NCBI RefSeq assembly: GCF_958295425.1
Contig: NC_081148.1
Span: 15,260,958 to 15,324,957 of the forward strand
Source of the DNA: Solea solea
Taxonomy: Eukaryota; Chordata; Actinopteri; Pleuronectiformes; Soleidae
Direction: 5' to 3'
DNA: 64,000 nucleotides
The notes below the pieces were generated by a model. The model was given only the letters and a program-made list of their open reading frames with translations. It was not told where the DNA came from and did not search any database. Below, piece after piece: positions 25,173 through 38,927 of the stretch; position 1 is the first letter of the stretch, and every line of letters starts with the position of its first letter. The position numbers and the translations under genes are program-made.

Positions 25173-25726
25173 TTGAAAGATTTCCCTTCAGTTTAGCCCA
25201 TATACTCTGTCGTAATTCTTCACTGGAAACATCATAATCCTCTTTGCAATTTCTGTTCATCTCTGCTACAGACTCAAACTTACCAAGCACAATAGATGTC
25301 AACAAAAACATGTTGTTGTAGTAATGTTTCTCAGTGTCTTTTAGTCTGGATTGTCACTGATCTCCTTTCTGTTAGATTTTACCTACTGTTGCCTAGGGAA
25401 ACTATTTAGGTGGTGGCAGCATATTTTCATAGTTTACTGCAGACGAGACCCGAGAGGAGCAGAGGAGTTTCTTATTCTGGTTTGTTCATATAATGGATTC
25501 TCCATCATTCAGTAGCCGAGCCATATATAAAAACATCTTAACATAAATAAGCTGTTATTCGGAATGATGGTGATGTTTAGTCCTTAATGGACTGTCGGAT
25601 TATTATCGTGATAATAATAGTTACACGTCATTACGGCAAATATAAAAATGGCTGGTGGGACTTGAGCGTTTAGGTTTTTTCACCCTTTGCATTTCCCCAT
25701 CCTTGATGAACCATGACGTGCTGTTC

Positions 25727-25747
25727 CAGCAGCAGCAGCAGCAGCAG
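25727..25747. repeat. (CAG)7 microsatellite
   Basis: Seven CAG units in intronic sequence. They are not part of any supported reading frame. Confidence 0.9.
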
Positions 25748-28700
25748 GTTTACTGCAGGTGTTTTAGACAGACATGACCTACATGCTTAAAGAATTATAG
25801 CAGTCAACACAGAGGATGTCTCAGTTTCAGGTTGTGATACTCCGATGTAAGACCACAGTGTGGCAACTGTGGTGAATAATAACATACTTCTGGTTGCATT
25901 TGCACAAGGTCTCCCCTTGCAGCTGTGATTTATAAGTATAGCTTCCATTTGCAAACAGGCTAGGGGGCTTCAAACTACGGGGGCAGCACCCTGGGTTCAC
26001 TGCTATTTACTCAGCCAGCTGAGACAAGGTACTCCCCTAGCAGGATCCCATTGTCGCTGTGCCCATCTATGGTTTACTTACTTTTACCTGACTGCTCATA
26101 GCTACCCCGTAGTGGCTGCAGCATGGGAGGGTGACAGCTACAGCAGGACGGCCATATTTTGCCACAGGTTGAGCCATCTTTACTGTGTCATTTCCTGCTG
26201 CTAAACAAATGACTGAAAGCTGCAGGCTATCATGATCTCCGTGGAATAACAGTGAATTAGTTTTATGAGCACTGTCTTTGGAAAACTGTAGTCACACATT
26301 AAAGTCGATAAATCATTGTTTTAACAAGCTGTTACTTTTTTTCTTTTTCTTTTTTTTTAATCCAATGCCATGTAAAAACATCACAGTAAATGCTTGGGAA
26401 TTGTAATTAATGCCACGCGCATTAAAACGAGCCACTATTGTTCAGGAGCTACACATTTTTTTTCTTTCAATAAACAATGTGGCCTGTCTGCGCTGTATTT
26501 AATAAACTGCGAGCTGAATAAGTGAGCAGAGAAACTGAGAGGAAAGGTGCTCCACTTTTAAGCTTTGTGATAGATTAGGGAGGAGCTCCAGCAACAGAAT
26601 AATTTCCCCGGTGACCAATTTCTGAACATTCCCTAAGCAAAGAAAATCAGCAACAAGCCAACATGTCAGACAAAGGGTGCAGGCGGACATGCTGACTCAC
26701 TTCTAATGAGCAGCCAGAGATAGAAATAATAACCTAAACTAAGAATCATAGGTCATGACAGCATAGATACCGCTGACTGTCCTAATTAACACTAGACCTT
26801 ATGGAGTGTAAGTTGATACACAGGTATGCTAACAACTATCAAAATAGCTTCTACGGTGGCTTAGTGTTGATATGGAGGAAAAAAAGGTTTGAAGTGTTAG
26901 ATGCTGTGGTTATTAAAATCGAAGGTTGTTTTTTTTGTTTGTTTTTTTCATTCACTTGGGGCGTACACGCCATCCCAACAGATGATTGGACCTCGACAAT
27001 CGTGTGTTTCTTGTCTCTAAAAGAGGAATATAAGTGTTTAACAATGGACAGTTTCAGTGAGACTGACCCATCTGTTGTAGTACAGTAAACAATCATTCTC
27101 CACCCCAGTGCATACAATTGCATTAGACGTACGTATTTAATAGCTAAAGCTTTCATGCACCTGGATACTTCGGATCACGTTGATATTCACAGACATTGAT
27201 TGGCAGTGAGATTATAATTCATGCACACCTCAGAGTGTTTTATTGTTTCATTTATGGATGAAGGAGAGAATGCCAAGACAGGCTTTACAGTTTTATTGGG
27301 TGTATACGTCTTTTTTTTTTTGCTTTTAGCAATAACTGTCCCTTAAACATCACCGTGTGCCACAAAGATGTCAGATCTTTACAGCGTACAGTTAAGTGAT
27401 TACCGGATGCATTTCGCACAAGGGAAATCGATACTTCTTAGTGGAACTAACAGAAAAGGTTTTTTTTAATGATTACGCTGATGGTATGTCATTCAAACAG
27501 CCTGACATGTGTTAAGGTGTTATTGTAGCCAGAGCATTCGAGAGAGCATAGCAAGCCTTTGTGCTTGGGATCAGTTTGGCAGCTGTGGCATGGACAGAAA
27601 ATGAGGGTTATCTTCATTCTTACTTTCCTCTTATTGTTACACCACTCCAAGAGATATTTTTATTCATATTTGTATTGACTGTTACCTAACGTATACCTGG
27701 CATCCTTTAGACAGTACCCAAAAGTATTTCCCTGGTAAAAAAAATAAATAAATATATATATCAAGATGCTGCTTTGATTTAATGGATTGTAAGTGCTCCT
27801 ACAGTATATGAAGCATCTGTTCATATGTTTCCTCGTCTTTCAATGTTATTGTTTATTTATAAATATTGGAGTCTTTTGGATATTTTTCTACTCTCAGTCT
27901 CAATATCCATCTGTATGTGTGCAAAGCTGAGCACAGGACTAAAAATGGCCATGCTTTTCCATGCTTCATCATCCGTGGTTTGTGTCAGACCTAGACAGTC
28001 ATCTGGAAAGGTCAGAGCTTTGGTCAAAGATTTAAATCACCCCAACGAAGGAAGATTCACCTTGACAGGTGGAACCTAAAACTGGTAAATAAGAATTCAA
28101 ACAGCGGCTCATTCCTCCTCCGCTTAAAGCAAGGACAAACCGACTGTTGGATCTCAGAGAGGGTGTCATGGAGTGCAATGCTATGGATAAAAAAAAAAAT
28201 GAAATAAAAAGTTTATCCTTCAGACATCTATATCTATTCTTAAGATGTGAATTCTGTTTATTTTGCCTTTATCTGTCAGTTGAAGAGATTAAAGCAGCGC
28301 AAAATCAGTGACCTGGACTACTTGTCTGTTTAATTATATGAGGTGACATTTTTTGTTGTCTTTGTCTTTCATATTTAATAACTGCGTTTTGAGTTCTAAA
28401 ACAAAGTGAGCTTGCCACAGCTGCTGCAACAGCATGTATTGAGAAAACAACTTGACAGGGTCAGTGTGGCACAGCAAACTGTTTGACTTAGTAGAAACTG
28501 ACATATGGGTTTTATTCTTTGATTAATCGTTGTGGTGTTTTGTTGTTCTATATTCACAACATCAGTTGTGGACTGCTACTGGAAATGTCTCTTCTTTTTT
28601 TTTTTATTTGCCATCTTATTATATTAATGTTGCGACCACGCCTGTTGATGAATGTAGGAAGTAAAGCACGTATTCAGCTGCTTTTCAGGACAAATGGGCC

Positions 28701-29011
28701 CTTTGAAAAAAAAAATCCTTTCTCTTTACTGTTTATTAATATACTTAAAAAGATGAATGTGAAATAGGGACGGATGCAGCAAGGCCTATGCATCATAATA
28801 TATTTGCTCACAGAAGTAAAGAATAATGAAACTATTTTCAGCTATGAAGCCATGCTTGAATAATATATCTGCTGCAAAGTGCTACAAAGCAAGAACTATT
28901 ACAAGGTGGTTACTTTTTATAATCTTTTTGGAAAAGACGGCCATAAATATGTGTGTTTTTTGCTCTTTAGTTCATGTAAACCTTTATAATCTTTATTCTG
29001 ATGTCTTTTTT

Positions 29012-29032
29012 TGTGTGTGTGTGTGTGTGTGT
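29012..29032. repeat. (TG)n microsatellite
   Basis: TG dinucleotide run. Confidence 0.9.
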
Positions 29033-29437
29033 CCTCGCATGTTGGTGGTTGGTGGGACATTAATGATTATTGATCCAAATGTGGCAGCGATGGCTGTGAT
29101 TTGTGTTCCTTTGACTTACTCATTTTAATCAAAGGCCCTGAAAAGTCCCCTGCTGTGACAGCAGTGTTGCTGTTTAAACACAGCTGAGTCACTGTTGTCA
29201 GTTTTCCTCAACTTTACGCAGCGTGAAATTAGTCTATAGATGTAAATTCATGAAATAAAAGATGTGTATCATTAGGCTGAAGCGGCATTTGAGCAGTGAA
29301 GTTGCCCTGGCCTCTGGGTAAGTTCTTTGCATATCGATGGAACAGAGGGTCTGTGTGTATTAGGCTGTAGGCAACAGACAGGATCAATCAACCTCATTTG
29401 TATATTCATGGCCTGGAGATTATTAAGCAGAGAGCTC

Positions 29438-29456
29438 CACACACACACACACACAC
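29438..29456. repeat. (CA)n microsatellite
   Basis: CA dinucleotide run, about 600 bp upstream of exon B. Confidence 0.9.
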
Positions 29457-29640
29457 CTATGAATTCACATGAGTCTAATCCACTGTGCCCTCAGGCAACA
29501 TTTGCAAACTACGACTGTTATGGACAACAAGTATGGGCAATAAGTACTAAATGGCCGTCTCGTTCATTGAAGCAACTGTATGTGATAAAAGTTTGTCGAG
29601 CAACCTCCTAAACACAGCAGTGATCATGATTATCCATTGA

Positions 29641-29660
29641 GTGTGTGTGTGTGTGTGTGT
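29641..29660. repeat. (GT)10 microsatellite
   Basis: Ten GT units, 380 bp upstream of exon B. Confidence 0.9.
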
Positions 29661-30040
29661 AAATAGGTTTTTACAAGTCTAGAACTGATTTAATGCGTCT
29701 GTCTGGGAAAGCCAGAACCGAAAAATACACAGTAAAAAAATGTGTGTTTGTGTTTGTGCATTGTGCAGAGTGTGGTAAAAATGTTGTTGTGCATTCGGTA
29801 TTGTAGGGATTTGCACAAATGTTATTTTTGTAAATTGCTCCTCTTGGGATTGAGCAATGAAGCAGTAGAAGTAAACAATAAAGGTAAAGAGTTGTCCGAG
29901 TGTAGCTGCAGTTAAATGCTGTATACTGCAGTGCGATGTTTATTTTCGGTCGTTTATCATATTTTATCTGCTGTGGGTTTTATTTTGTTTACAAAAAATA
30001 ATACCATTTATCAAATGTTTGTCTCTTTTTTTCTGCACAG

Positions 30041-30071
30041 GCCTTCCCATGTATATCCACAGGCATCTATG
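30041..30071 (+). CDS. macrod2: MACROD2 macro-domain exon B (31-nt micro-exon)
   Basis: This very short exon lies between TTCTGCACAG and GTGAGT (donor at 30072). It enters in phase 0 and encodes AFPCISTGIY plus the first base of a Gly codon completed by exon C. The CISTGIYG motif is the second substrate-binding loop of MacroD-type macro domains, which contacts the diphosphate and distal ribose of ADP-ribose. The exon therefore carries a functionally essential loop in only 31 nt. Skipping it alone would shift the frame, whereas skipping exons B and C together removes 105 nt and preserves the frame. Reading frame, motif and splice signals all agree, so the call is strong despite the length. Confidence 0.93.
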
Positions 30072-32302
30072 GTGAGTTGAATATCTCCTGTTTTTATTTT
30101 AATTTGATCTTAAGTTGTTGTGTTGTGTGATCTCTACATGTTATGATTTTGCAAGCATCAAGTACAAAATAACATAGCTACTATATTTACAAGGCTTTGA
30201 CTTTGAAACAGAGCACCGATAAGTTAACCTTACACCGTGTTGCACAAAGACACAACCTCATACTGTAAGGTGAGCACAATGTAGACCCTGCACTATGCTT
30301 CTGCTCTCTTATGGGACCAGGCCTCATATGCAGCAAGACATTGCTGGCAAGGAGCTGGTGTTCTCATTAGACTAAAACAAAGTCACATTGAAACATTTCA
30401 CATTTGTTGAATGAAAAAGGATTTGAAGGTTTGATGGAAAATAATGTGAAATGCAGGGAAACTTACTGGGTTATATACAGTATAAAAATGATCGGCTGAT
30501 AAGTGATACACCTTTTTTTCACCATTCATTGCCCATGAACTTATTACAGGCTGGAAAATTAAAACAATTTTACAAGAGCGGGGATTTTGTAAAATGTGTA
30601 CCCCGTTTACAACTGGCATTAAAATGTATTTTTGGTGATAGCATGACAGTCAGATAGTGTTTGACTGCAAGAAAGTAGAGCGATCTTCAAAAATACTATG
30701 TGCAACATGTAGCTTTGAGATCTATTGCTCGTTATTTGTCAAATGTCTATGCAAAAAAAATACCAGTAATATATCAGCTGCTATCAGAAATACGCACAGC
30801 CTTGCATCTGTTTTCCTCTGAATAGTATTAATAAAGCCAGACATTTTCCATCCTAAGACATCAGTCTTCCTCCATATCAACCCTCCATTGTGATTAACTG
30901 TCAGCTGCCAGCGAGTTGCGCGCTGAAATATTAAACATCTCAAAAAACAGTTACTGATTAGAATGCACTGATTATAGAGCCTGACAAACTGTTGCTGGAC
31001 TCATTAAAACAAGCTCCAAACATACACTATTGCTTTTTTTTTTAATCTCTTAGCGATAGTTTGCACATACTGGGCAAAAACCACCACCTTAATAAAATAC
31101 AGTGTGTGACGTTATGTCTGTGATAACAGAGTTTGTTATAGAGTTCTCAGGGCAGCTTTGTTATTTTTATGTCTCTCACATCCTCTGATCATTAGCATTT
31201 GGATTGGAATGATGTGACTGAAAGTCGGTGTTCTATATTAGCAAACTGTCAGGGACTTTCACTCATACAGCATGTGTATATAACACTAAAGCATGTCTGG
31301 AATAAGCCTGGCATAATAGACCTTATTCACAGCAGGTCTTTTTCAGCATGGAATGGTGGGACAAACATAGGAGTTACCAATAACATTAATTATAGGGTTC
31401 CTCTCCAGTTCTAAGAGCCAGGGTCGTGCAATGCTAATGTTCAAGTGTAAAGGAAGGTTTGTTATTTTAAATGTGCATACATGTCTCTCTCCTGTATTGT
31501 AACATGAAGCCTTCTTATAATAAAAATACAAGGTCCTGGGTGACTAGAAATCTTCAGACAGTCACAGGAGTCACAGTTGAATTTCCATGCCTGTGGAGGA
31601 ATACAAGATAGTCCAAGTGGCAGAGAAATAAAGAAAGAAACTGGAGTGCGTGCGTGTGTGTGAAGCCTCGTGTGTGTGATAAAAACAGCCTTTGTGCTTA
31701 TAAATCACTAGATGTTTGTAATTATGCACTCTGTGCTGGATGGAACTCTTCTCTCTTAGGATATTGAACATTTTCCAGCCATCTTTTTTTCATGCGACGC
31801 ACAACAACTCACAATTTCCTCACCTAATCTTCCTCCGTATTGTCTGTCTGTCTATGCCAGCTGTCTATGCATCTCAGAGTGGTTAATGATAAAGTGTCAA
31901 TGACAAAAATGTAAATTCTCTAATTCTCAGTGCACTCTCTCTTTCTCTTCCAACTTTATTGACACTCATGTCTGCAGTCATGTGTGTAAAACTCATTCCT
32001 CTTCTCATATTTCCCTATTTTCCACAGGAGTGTCCTACTGCATGTTGTGCATTAATGTGGCCATGTGATATCCTGCATCACCATTTTTCTGTAAAGTTTG
32101 CCAACAAAAAACTTTGGTGTTGCCTCATGGTGATTATGAAAAGTCATTAGACGCTCATTAGTGCCCAGAATCTGCTGCAGATTTACTGTTCACTTGTTAG
32201 TGCTTGACTCATTAGTGACGTTAAAAAACTGTCACAAGTCAGTAGCTCAAAAAGTATGACAAGCATTAAAAATAAGGCAAACAACAAAATAATAATTTTA
32301 AA

Positions 32303-32350
32303 ATGTACATGTAAGCATGTGCTACATGTAACATGTTGTACATGTACAAT
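32303..32350. repeat. Cluster of ACATGT / TGTACA palindromes
   Basis: Four ACATGT-type motifs in 48 bp, including the perfect 14-bp palindrome TTGTACATGTACAA (32337-32350). TGTACATGT near 32304 is inverted relative to ACATGTACA. The function is unknown. Confidence 0.5.
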
Positions 32351-35189
32351 GACACTTTATACTGGTTGAATTGAGGGAATAAAATAGACAGTGCCAAGTT
32401 ACTCTTTTGAAGTGTCATAAAAATAGCCTTGACAAACAAAAGAGAGCGGGGTCTCTGTTTGATGCTGATGAGGACACTGCTTATTGTGCTTCACTGTAGT
32501 GCTGTGGACTTCATAGCTAGTGGGAGCCGGTCATAGCACTCCATCAGCAGCTCCTCACATCAAAGCAGAGCCACACTTGCAGTGGGGAGGGGTGAGGCCG
32601 GATTAAACAGCCTGTTCAATAAATAAACAGCTTAGTGCTTGCCATTATGGCATCTCCACATAACAATACAGCTGATTAAGAGTGAAGATCTTCACACAGC
32701 ATGCAGAGGGCAAATAGAGGCGGGACCTTCAAAGGAAGCAGAGAAAGTACAGTGCTGTGATGTTGTTGTCTATGACTCCTCCCTCTGCCCCCCTGAGAAC
32801 ACCCATGCTCCAAAAGCAGGCCCTGCTATCTTGTCAGGTGTTTTGACATTTTCTGTACATTTTAGATAACCTTTAAGGTCAGCGTCCATTTCAACAAAGT
32901 AAACAAAAGCTTTTCACTGTGAACTTCACATCCTTCCCAGTCCCTCTGCCTCTCTGTCTGTCTCTCTGTAGAATGTTTATAGCCATATTTTTATATGTGT
33001 GGACATGGTCATGCTCCTGTGCAGGCACTATATGTGCGTTTGACCTATTTACACACTTGTAGTGCAGTTGGAAAACAACTAGTGTGCCCCCAACATCATG
33101 ACAGAGGGGAATCAAGAACAAGTTATCCGAGACCTTTGTGGAGAGGAAAACAGATTTGTCAGGACAGGTAATGCTAATTGACACAGTCTCTCACGCCTCC
33201 ATTCTCCAGGAGACTCAGTCACCATTGACAGATGATCGCAGAGCAGGGAGGTTGGGTGTAACAGGGGTGCGCAGGGGTACCTTAGACGCTTGGAAAGAAA
33301 AATGAGGGCTCACACTGCACTGACAGTCCAATCCCTCAGTCCAGCCCATTAGCCACAACAGAATTTCTGCACGAATAGTGTGTCGGAGGTACCACCCATA
33401 AACAAACTAGTGCCCACCATGGGCCGTGAGGTCACCCGGCATGATAGAGGTTATTAAGTGCTGCCCCCGTTTGCACATCAATCATAGCCACGGTACCCAG
33501 GTATAAATGGATTATTCCTTCCACGGAGGAGACACCTCTCAATGTCTCACAAGATCAGTGCCAAGAGTCCAACTACTTCAACTTAGAGAGGTCATTTTCT
33601 CTTCTTGTATCTCTGCTCTCCTGTCTTCCCACCCATACATTCTCGTGTCTCTTGCAGTCTTTTTTTCTCCCTCACAGATCGTTCTTACACCTAGACACAC
33701 ATGCATGTCGCACATAGGCAGAGACACTAACTCAAGTAAAGCCATAAACATAAAAATCTCATTTCATGAAGCATTGTTGACAGTTTAGCCCTCCCAGCCT
33801 TGTGGTGTTTATGTCATTGCCAGCGCTGAAAGACCACTTTCCAGGAGCATGGTAATGAACCGTACAGGTTCAGAGGCGCCTGCTGTGATCAATCGGAGCA
33901 TGAAGCAAAAGGCTGACTTTACACAACACAAAAGCAAGGACGTGAACTACTATTTCCTTGACAGGTGTCATCGGATGTGCATTTATAACCTTATCAGAAC
34001 AATCAAAGGCCCTCAACACAAAAACACCCCTGCTCTCCTTAGGATAAATTGCTGCTCTATTTACTGCTTACTGCTAATCTTTGACTCAACTGTCTATGTG
34101 ATGGAGCTAAGGATTGTTGACAGAGGACTTTTAGCTCTGAGTGGCTATGTGAGATGTGGATATAATCCAGCCAAGCTCTCCCAGTATATCCACTCTGCCA
34201 TTCCACTGTATTGTCTGCTACTTCAAAGATGTCAAGGAGATTTTTTTTTTTCTTCAACCAGCATCATATTCTGGCTCTCTTCATCCCTGTCTGGGATTAG
34301 GAAATTTGTAGACATCCATGGCACTTTATCTCATGACAGTGATGCCTTCCTGGCTCCAGGAAGTCCCCTTAGTGAGCGTATAGCCCAGCTGGGAAAGGTA
34401 CATGGTAGCAACATGCTGTATTAGTGGGCAGCAGAGTGTATGCTCAGAGGCAATGTGAACTCCATTTACCTTAGTCACACATTATGCATTGTACTCAAAG
34501 CTAGACCTCCCTCTACCATTTTCATGGATGACAAGCCAAATGTAATGTATTGCCACAGGGCAATAGATTTAGGACTCTGAGAAACCTGGCTGAGCATTAA
34601 ATGTTTGTGTATCATACACTTTTCTGACTGTTTTTAAAAAAGGAGAAATGTCCGTTGTTAATTTTAGCATGTAGGACAAAGCATGGCGCCACCTATATGG
34701 AATGTTTTCCAAGGAAGGTCATCCTCTGTTGTGCCACAGAGGGTGCTCTCTTTCTTCTCTACCTCTTTTCTCTGCTTGTCTTCTTCACACAGTATCCTCC
34801 CATCCCTCTTTGTCTCTGTCTCCTTCTGTGGGCTGCAAAGTCGGTCATGGTCACAGCCCTGCCATGTCCCAGTGTTAGTGTAGAAAGGCGCTCCAAGCAA
34901 TTTGACACCAACTCTTTGGCATCTAGAGTCCTGGGGCACTACTCTGTCCTCCACCCGGGTCACCTCACCTCTCCTCTGGGCCTTAATGGGGTGACAACCC
35001 TCTCCCCCCCTCCCTTTCCAGAGGAAAACACGGCACGGCTGCTTTTAACAAGCTAATTTCACACCTGCAATACATAATAATGATTTTATCCTGGTGCACA
35101 AAGCACAATCAACTAATCTACATTGTATTCATATATTTTTCAACATGCCCCCTCTCTTTTTTTAACACTTATCCGAGCTGCAGTCTTTT

Positions 35190-35235
35190 AAAAAAATATA
35201 TACAGTATATAAAAAAAAATATATATATATATACA
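35190..35235. repeat. A/T low-complexity tract
   Basis: A-runs mixed with TA dinucleotides (TATATA, ACAGTATATAAAAAAAAA and further TA units). Confidence 0.8.
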
Positions 35236-35604
35236 CAAATATTCCTTAACATAAATATTTTTAAAAGATACATGTGGTCAATATTTTTTTTAAAAAAATA
35301 ATAAAAACTCAGCCTAGAAAAATGTAATCGAAAGTGTTTGCTTTGGTTTTTGTTATTTTTCCTATAACAGATTTCCTATGTTTACTGTGCCGTTTCAAAG
35401 ACCCATCAGGAATTTACAAGTGCAGACACCTCAGCCTCAGGCTATGTGCTAGTGTGAGGTAGACAGCTCATCAAAATGAATGACGAGTGTTGAGACATGA
35501 ACTTGACCGACTGAGGAGAGGAGTAGGACCACCAGGATGATTTCGTACTTTGTATTTCTTTTTCGAATTTGGTCAGACACAAGCCTCATAAAAAATGTGC
35601 TCAG

Positions 35605-35621
35605 AAAAAAAAAAAAAAAAA
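35605..35621. repeat. Poly-A tract
   Basis: A17 homopolymer with no retroposon body recognised upstream. Confidence 0.8.
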
Positions 35622-36949
35622 GTAGAAATGGTGAAACCCGAAATAGCAGCATGCTGTTGTGGTGTTCTTTTCACAATATAAGCTCACTCAGGAAAAACAA
35701 AAAGTGGTGTGGTCTGCAGTCTGTGTTTCCTATATATTTGCAAACAAACAAACCATGGGAATGCATCATAGTGCAGACATGCATTCAACTTGATGACTTA
35801 CTGCACTACTCCTTGCTTTATCAGGCGATGTAGCCATACTTCTCACTCCTTCTCACCACAGTAAAACACCTTAGCTACACAAGTTTGGAGGAAAAGTAAG
35901 CATATGAAATAGTTGCCATGTTGGCAAAAGGGAGAGCAATGGGCTTTCTTCTTCCTTAAAGCAAAAATCCTCCCTAAGGCAGAACACACATTTATATTAT
36001 TTTTCCTGCGTTCCAGTTAAGAGGATATTTTTGAACATGAGCTTCTAACTTTCACAGATTCACAGAGATATCTTTGATGAAAGCTGGGAGCTGCTTCATT
36101 ATAAACTGAATACATTGGTTTTTGTTTGTGCTTTTTTATCCAAGAACATCCAAAGCACCTTTAGTTTCTAATTTCATAGACAATACTTAAAGTTACATTC
36201 ACTACCAGGATCGATAAAAGTGTTTTTAGTGCTCTCTTTTTCTTCATTATAACAAAGGCCCTACGTGTCCAAGATCACAGGATAGAATATGTGAATTCTG
36301 TTTTAAGATTCCCTTTTGGTATAACTCACTGTGCTGATGTGGAGACATGGATGTAATTGAACCCTTCATTTCATTTCAAAGGAAATTATTCCTGCTCACA
36401 TGTTGTTCATACTTTTTGATTGGGGCTTAAAAATAGTCATAGACGTCAAATGATTGGAAGAACTCTGAACTACTGAAAAGAGCTTGCTCTCCCAGGGCAG
36501 ACTTAATGGTTAAATAAATTATTCCTGGTCACAAGCCTGAATTACCAAAATCAAGCTGATATAACACTGTACTGTATGTACGATACAGATACAGAAACAC
36601 ATAGTGCCACCTTCACGCTTCGTTCACATGGCAAGTGCCTTAGTCTCCCTCTCTCTCTGGATGTTGTGTTCTGCCTGGTGATGAAGTAGAGGAGCCATCA
36701 GCAGAAATAACACTGCACCACCTGAGTCCTCATCAGTGGCACTGCGCTGCACACATCCCATCAGTGTGCCTCACCAAGACAAATCTCTCTGAGCCGTCCA
36801 TATTCCCAGCATAAGATAGAGTCAGACCAAGCAGTGCGGGGACCCTGGAGGTCCTGATGCCAGATCTCGACCTCCTGACAGATTACTTTACACTAAACCC
36901 TCCACACTGCAAAAGAGGATAAAGAGGAGGTTGTTGAGGGCAGAAGACA

Positions 36950-37063
36950 AAAAAAAAAAAAAACTACACGATATAAATAAAACAAACAACAATATAAAAC
37001 AGTCGGCTCACTTCTCAGGTCTGTTCTAAGGTCTTTTTTTTTCTTTTTCTTTTTTTTTTTTTT
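36950..37063. repeat. Poly-A and poly-T pair
   Basis: An A-run at 36950-36963 and a T-rich run at 37036-37063, about 70 bp apart and in opposite sense. Together they form an imperfect inverted pair of homopolymers. Confidence 0.6.
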
Positions 37064-38180
37064 AAACCTGTAACTTGATTGTGTCATTAACAGTGCGGTG
37101 ATTACTGTGACCAGCAGAGGTGGAGGAAAAGGCTGTGTTTTTCAACATTTGAACATGCAGTGCTTGGCCAAGCTGACAGAGGGACAGAGACACACTTAGA
37201 GGAGATGTTAGGAGAGGTGAAAGAGACAAATGATGAGAAAGAGCTGTCGATTCACTTGAGCTGCTGCTGTTGACCTTGGGCTAGTCATGTTACCGCTGAG
37301 CAGAGTTCTTCTGGCGAGCTGCCCCCAGCAGCACTGACCCTTTTTTCAGTGTCCCATCCTTTCTCTTGTTTTTTTTTGTTTTTTTTACTGTTTACCATCC
37401 TTCCTTGCTTTTATCTTTTTCCTCTGGCTGTATAGCTAACCTCCTTTCACCCTCTCTCGTCTTTTCACACTTGCTATGATTAATAGGTATGGTTCTTAAA
37501 TCAATAGAGCATTTGTAGAAACTCCACACAGAATAGATTGATTAAATGTACTAAATGGCACCGAACCACTGCTAGTGACCAAAATATCACATCACAATGA
37601 TGAAGGCCTGTGTTTTTTTTGCACAACATAATGGTGCCTTGTAAAAGCACAAAGTAAGTTACTTACTTCTTTAACAATTTACAAATTTGTGTTACTTATT
37701 CATGTGCTTGCGTCTGTAACACCTCTTTCCCATCATGGATGCTCTTTCCTAACAGCTGTTCCTGGTCTCCACGGATCTAGTTTCCTTCTTTTCTTTGTCT
37801 TCTGCACATCTGTTTGTCAACTTTACTTGATGTGTGAGTTGAAGTGTTGGTACACCTGCATATGTGTGCAAACAGTTTTCAAAAAAGGAAACATCACCAG
37901 ACAAAGTGATATCACTGAAGAGGTTAAGTGTGTTGTGGAGACAAGCGGAATTAGGTGACCTGCAAACTGATTTGGCATGCTGGATTAGGTTCTGAGTGTA
38001 CAGCTCTCGGGGCAGCTTTTGAAGGGCAGGAGCCGTGAACGGGCTGTGCACTGTCTGCAGATACTGCCTAACAGAGCCGTGGGAGCAGACAGGCGGTCAT
38101 CGCCGACTGGTATGCGGCTCACATCTCGCTTCTACCAGAGCTTGAACAGGAGCTCAGCTAAGCTCTTTAAAACTGAGACA

Positions 38181-38198
38181 GAGAGAGAGAGAGAGAGA
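38181..38198. repeat. (GA)n microsatellite
   Basis: GA dinucleotide run, about 730 bp upstream of exon C. Confidence 0.9.
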
Positions 38199-38902
38199 AA
38201 TACACACAGAGCGAGAGCGTGAACACAACAGTAGTCAGACTGTGAATGAGGTAACCTACAGTACATCTTCACTGCCATCGCAGTAGATTCAATGGATTTG
38301 TAGAAATGTTATTGAGAGGCTTTTGACAGCAGTTGGTCTGAAATGAAAGAATTCTGGAAATGTTAGGCTAGACCTTTGTGGCTTTTTATTTTGTATTATA
38401 ACATCTAACTTGAAGGGCAGAGGTCGCCGCAGTACTTGTAAGCCAGCTTCATAGGTCATAGATTGTTATAGTTGTACCCAAGAAAAATATTTGAGGATAT
38501 AACAACCAACAGGTTACAACTTTGGCCTTTGTATCAGTTGATGTGGGTTGAGATTGAGGTCTTGACCTCTGTCGTTAGAGGAAGACGGTGTCTGTTGCAA
38601 CCCGTGGTCCTTGGAATTCGAGGGTTGTAGAATAGAAAAGCATTTCCTTTTAAAGCTTGAATCACGTCGGTCACAACTGAAAATATGGGCCATGTTTGTC
38701 TAATGTATCCTTTAACTCGTAGCTCGGTGCAAGGCATGCAGTTAGGCTTGTAACGCAGCTTCAAACTCACTCCAGTATTTATATTTATATGATTATTTTT
38801 TTATTTATTAAAATCCTGTTACCTGATATCAGTTTGTCTTTCTGTTCTTTTGTTTGTTAATGTGTCCCTTTTATATCTGCAGGCTGTTTCCACTATTAAT
38901 GA

Positions 38903-38920
38903 CTCTCTCTCTCTCTCTCT
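38903..38920 (+). repeat. (CT)9 microsatellite forming the polypyrimidine tract of exon C
   Basis: Nine CT units end seven bases before the exon C border (then GTTCTAG). The repeat is also the only pyrimidine tract next to this acceptor, so it should bind U2AF. Its length is expected to be polymorphic. Confidence 0.9.
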
Positions 38921-38927
38921 GTTCTAG

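Larger units (their letters stand above)
4829..30040 (+). other. macrod2: Large macrod2 intron (25.2 kb)
   Basis: This intron runs from donor GTGAGT at 4829 to acceptor TTCTGCACAG ending at 30040. I see no other exon, nested gene or RNA gene in it. It holds mobile-element remnants (8264-8541, about 14361-14676 with its copy at 17097-17400, 21751-21834, 22020-22160, 22278-22552, 24860-25172). It also has homopolymers and microsatellites at 7591-7609, 12444-12496, 16274-16297, 23084-23097, 23955-23989, 25727-25747, 29012-29032, 29438-29456 and 29641-29660. A hairpin lies at 7610-7667. Several unique stretches (10850-11220, 23490-23780, 26390-26720) look compositionally like conserved non-coding DNA. 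The rest is unremarkable intronic sequence. Confidence 0.85.
30072..38927 (+). other. macrod2: macrod2 intron (8.9 kb)
   Basis: This intron runs from donor GTGAGT to acceptor GTTCTAG. It contains the longest open frame of the window (33849-34424, + strand, 191 codons), which has no recognisable domain and is judged a chance frame. Low-complexity tracts occur at 35190-35235 (A/T), 35605-35621 (A), 36950-36963 (A), 37036-37063 (T-rich) and 38181-38198 (GA). A cluster of ACATGT/TGTACA palindromes lies at 32303-32350. The intron ends in a (CT)9 microsatellite. I see no further exon, nested gene or intact mobile element. Confidence 0.85.

Noticed and set aside
33849..34424. Longest open frame of the window (191 codons, + strand)
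   Set aside because: No domain, signal or family resemblance. The composition is like translated intron (many Ser, Leu, Ile, Cys), there are no plausible splice partners, and an overlapping antisense frame is equally featureless.
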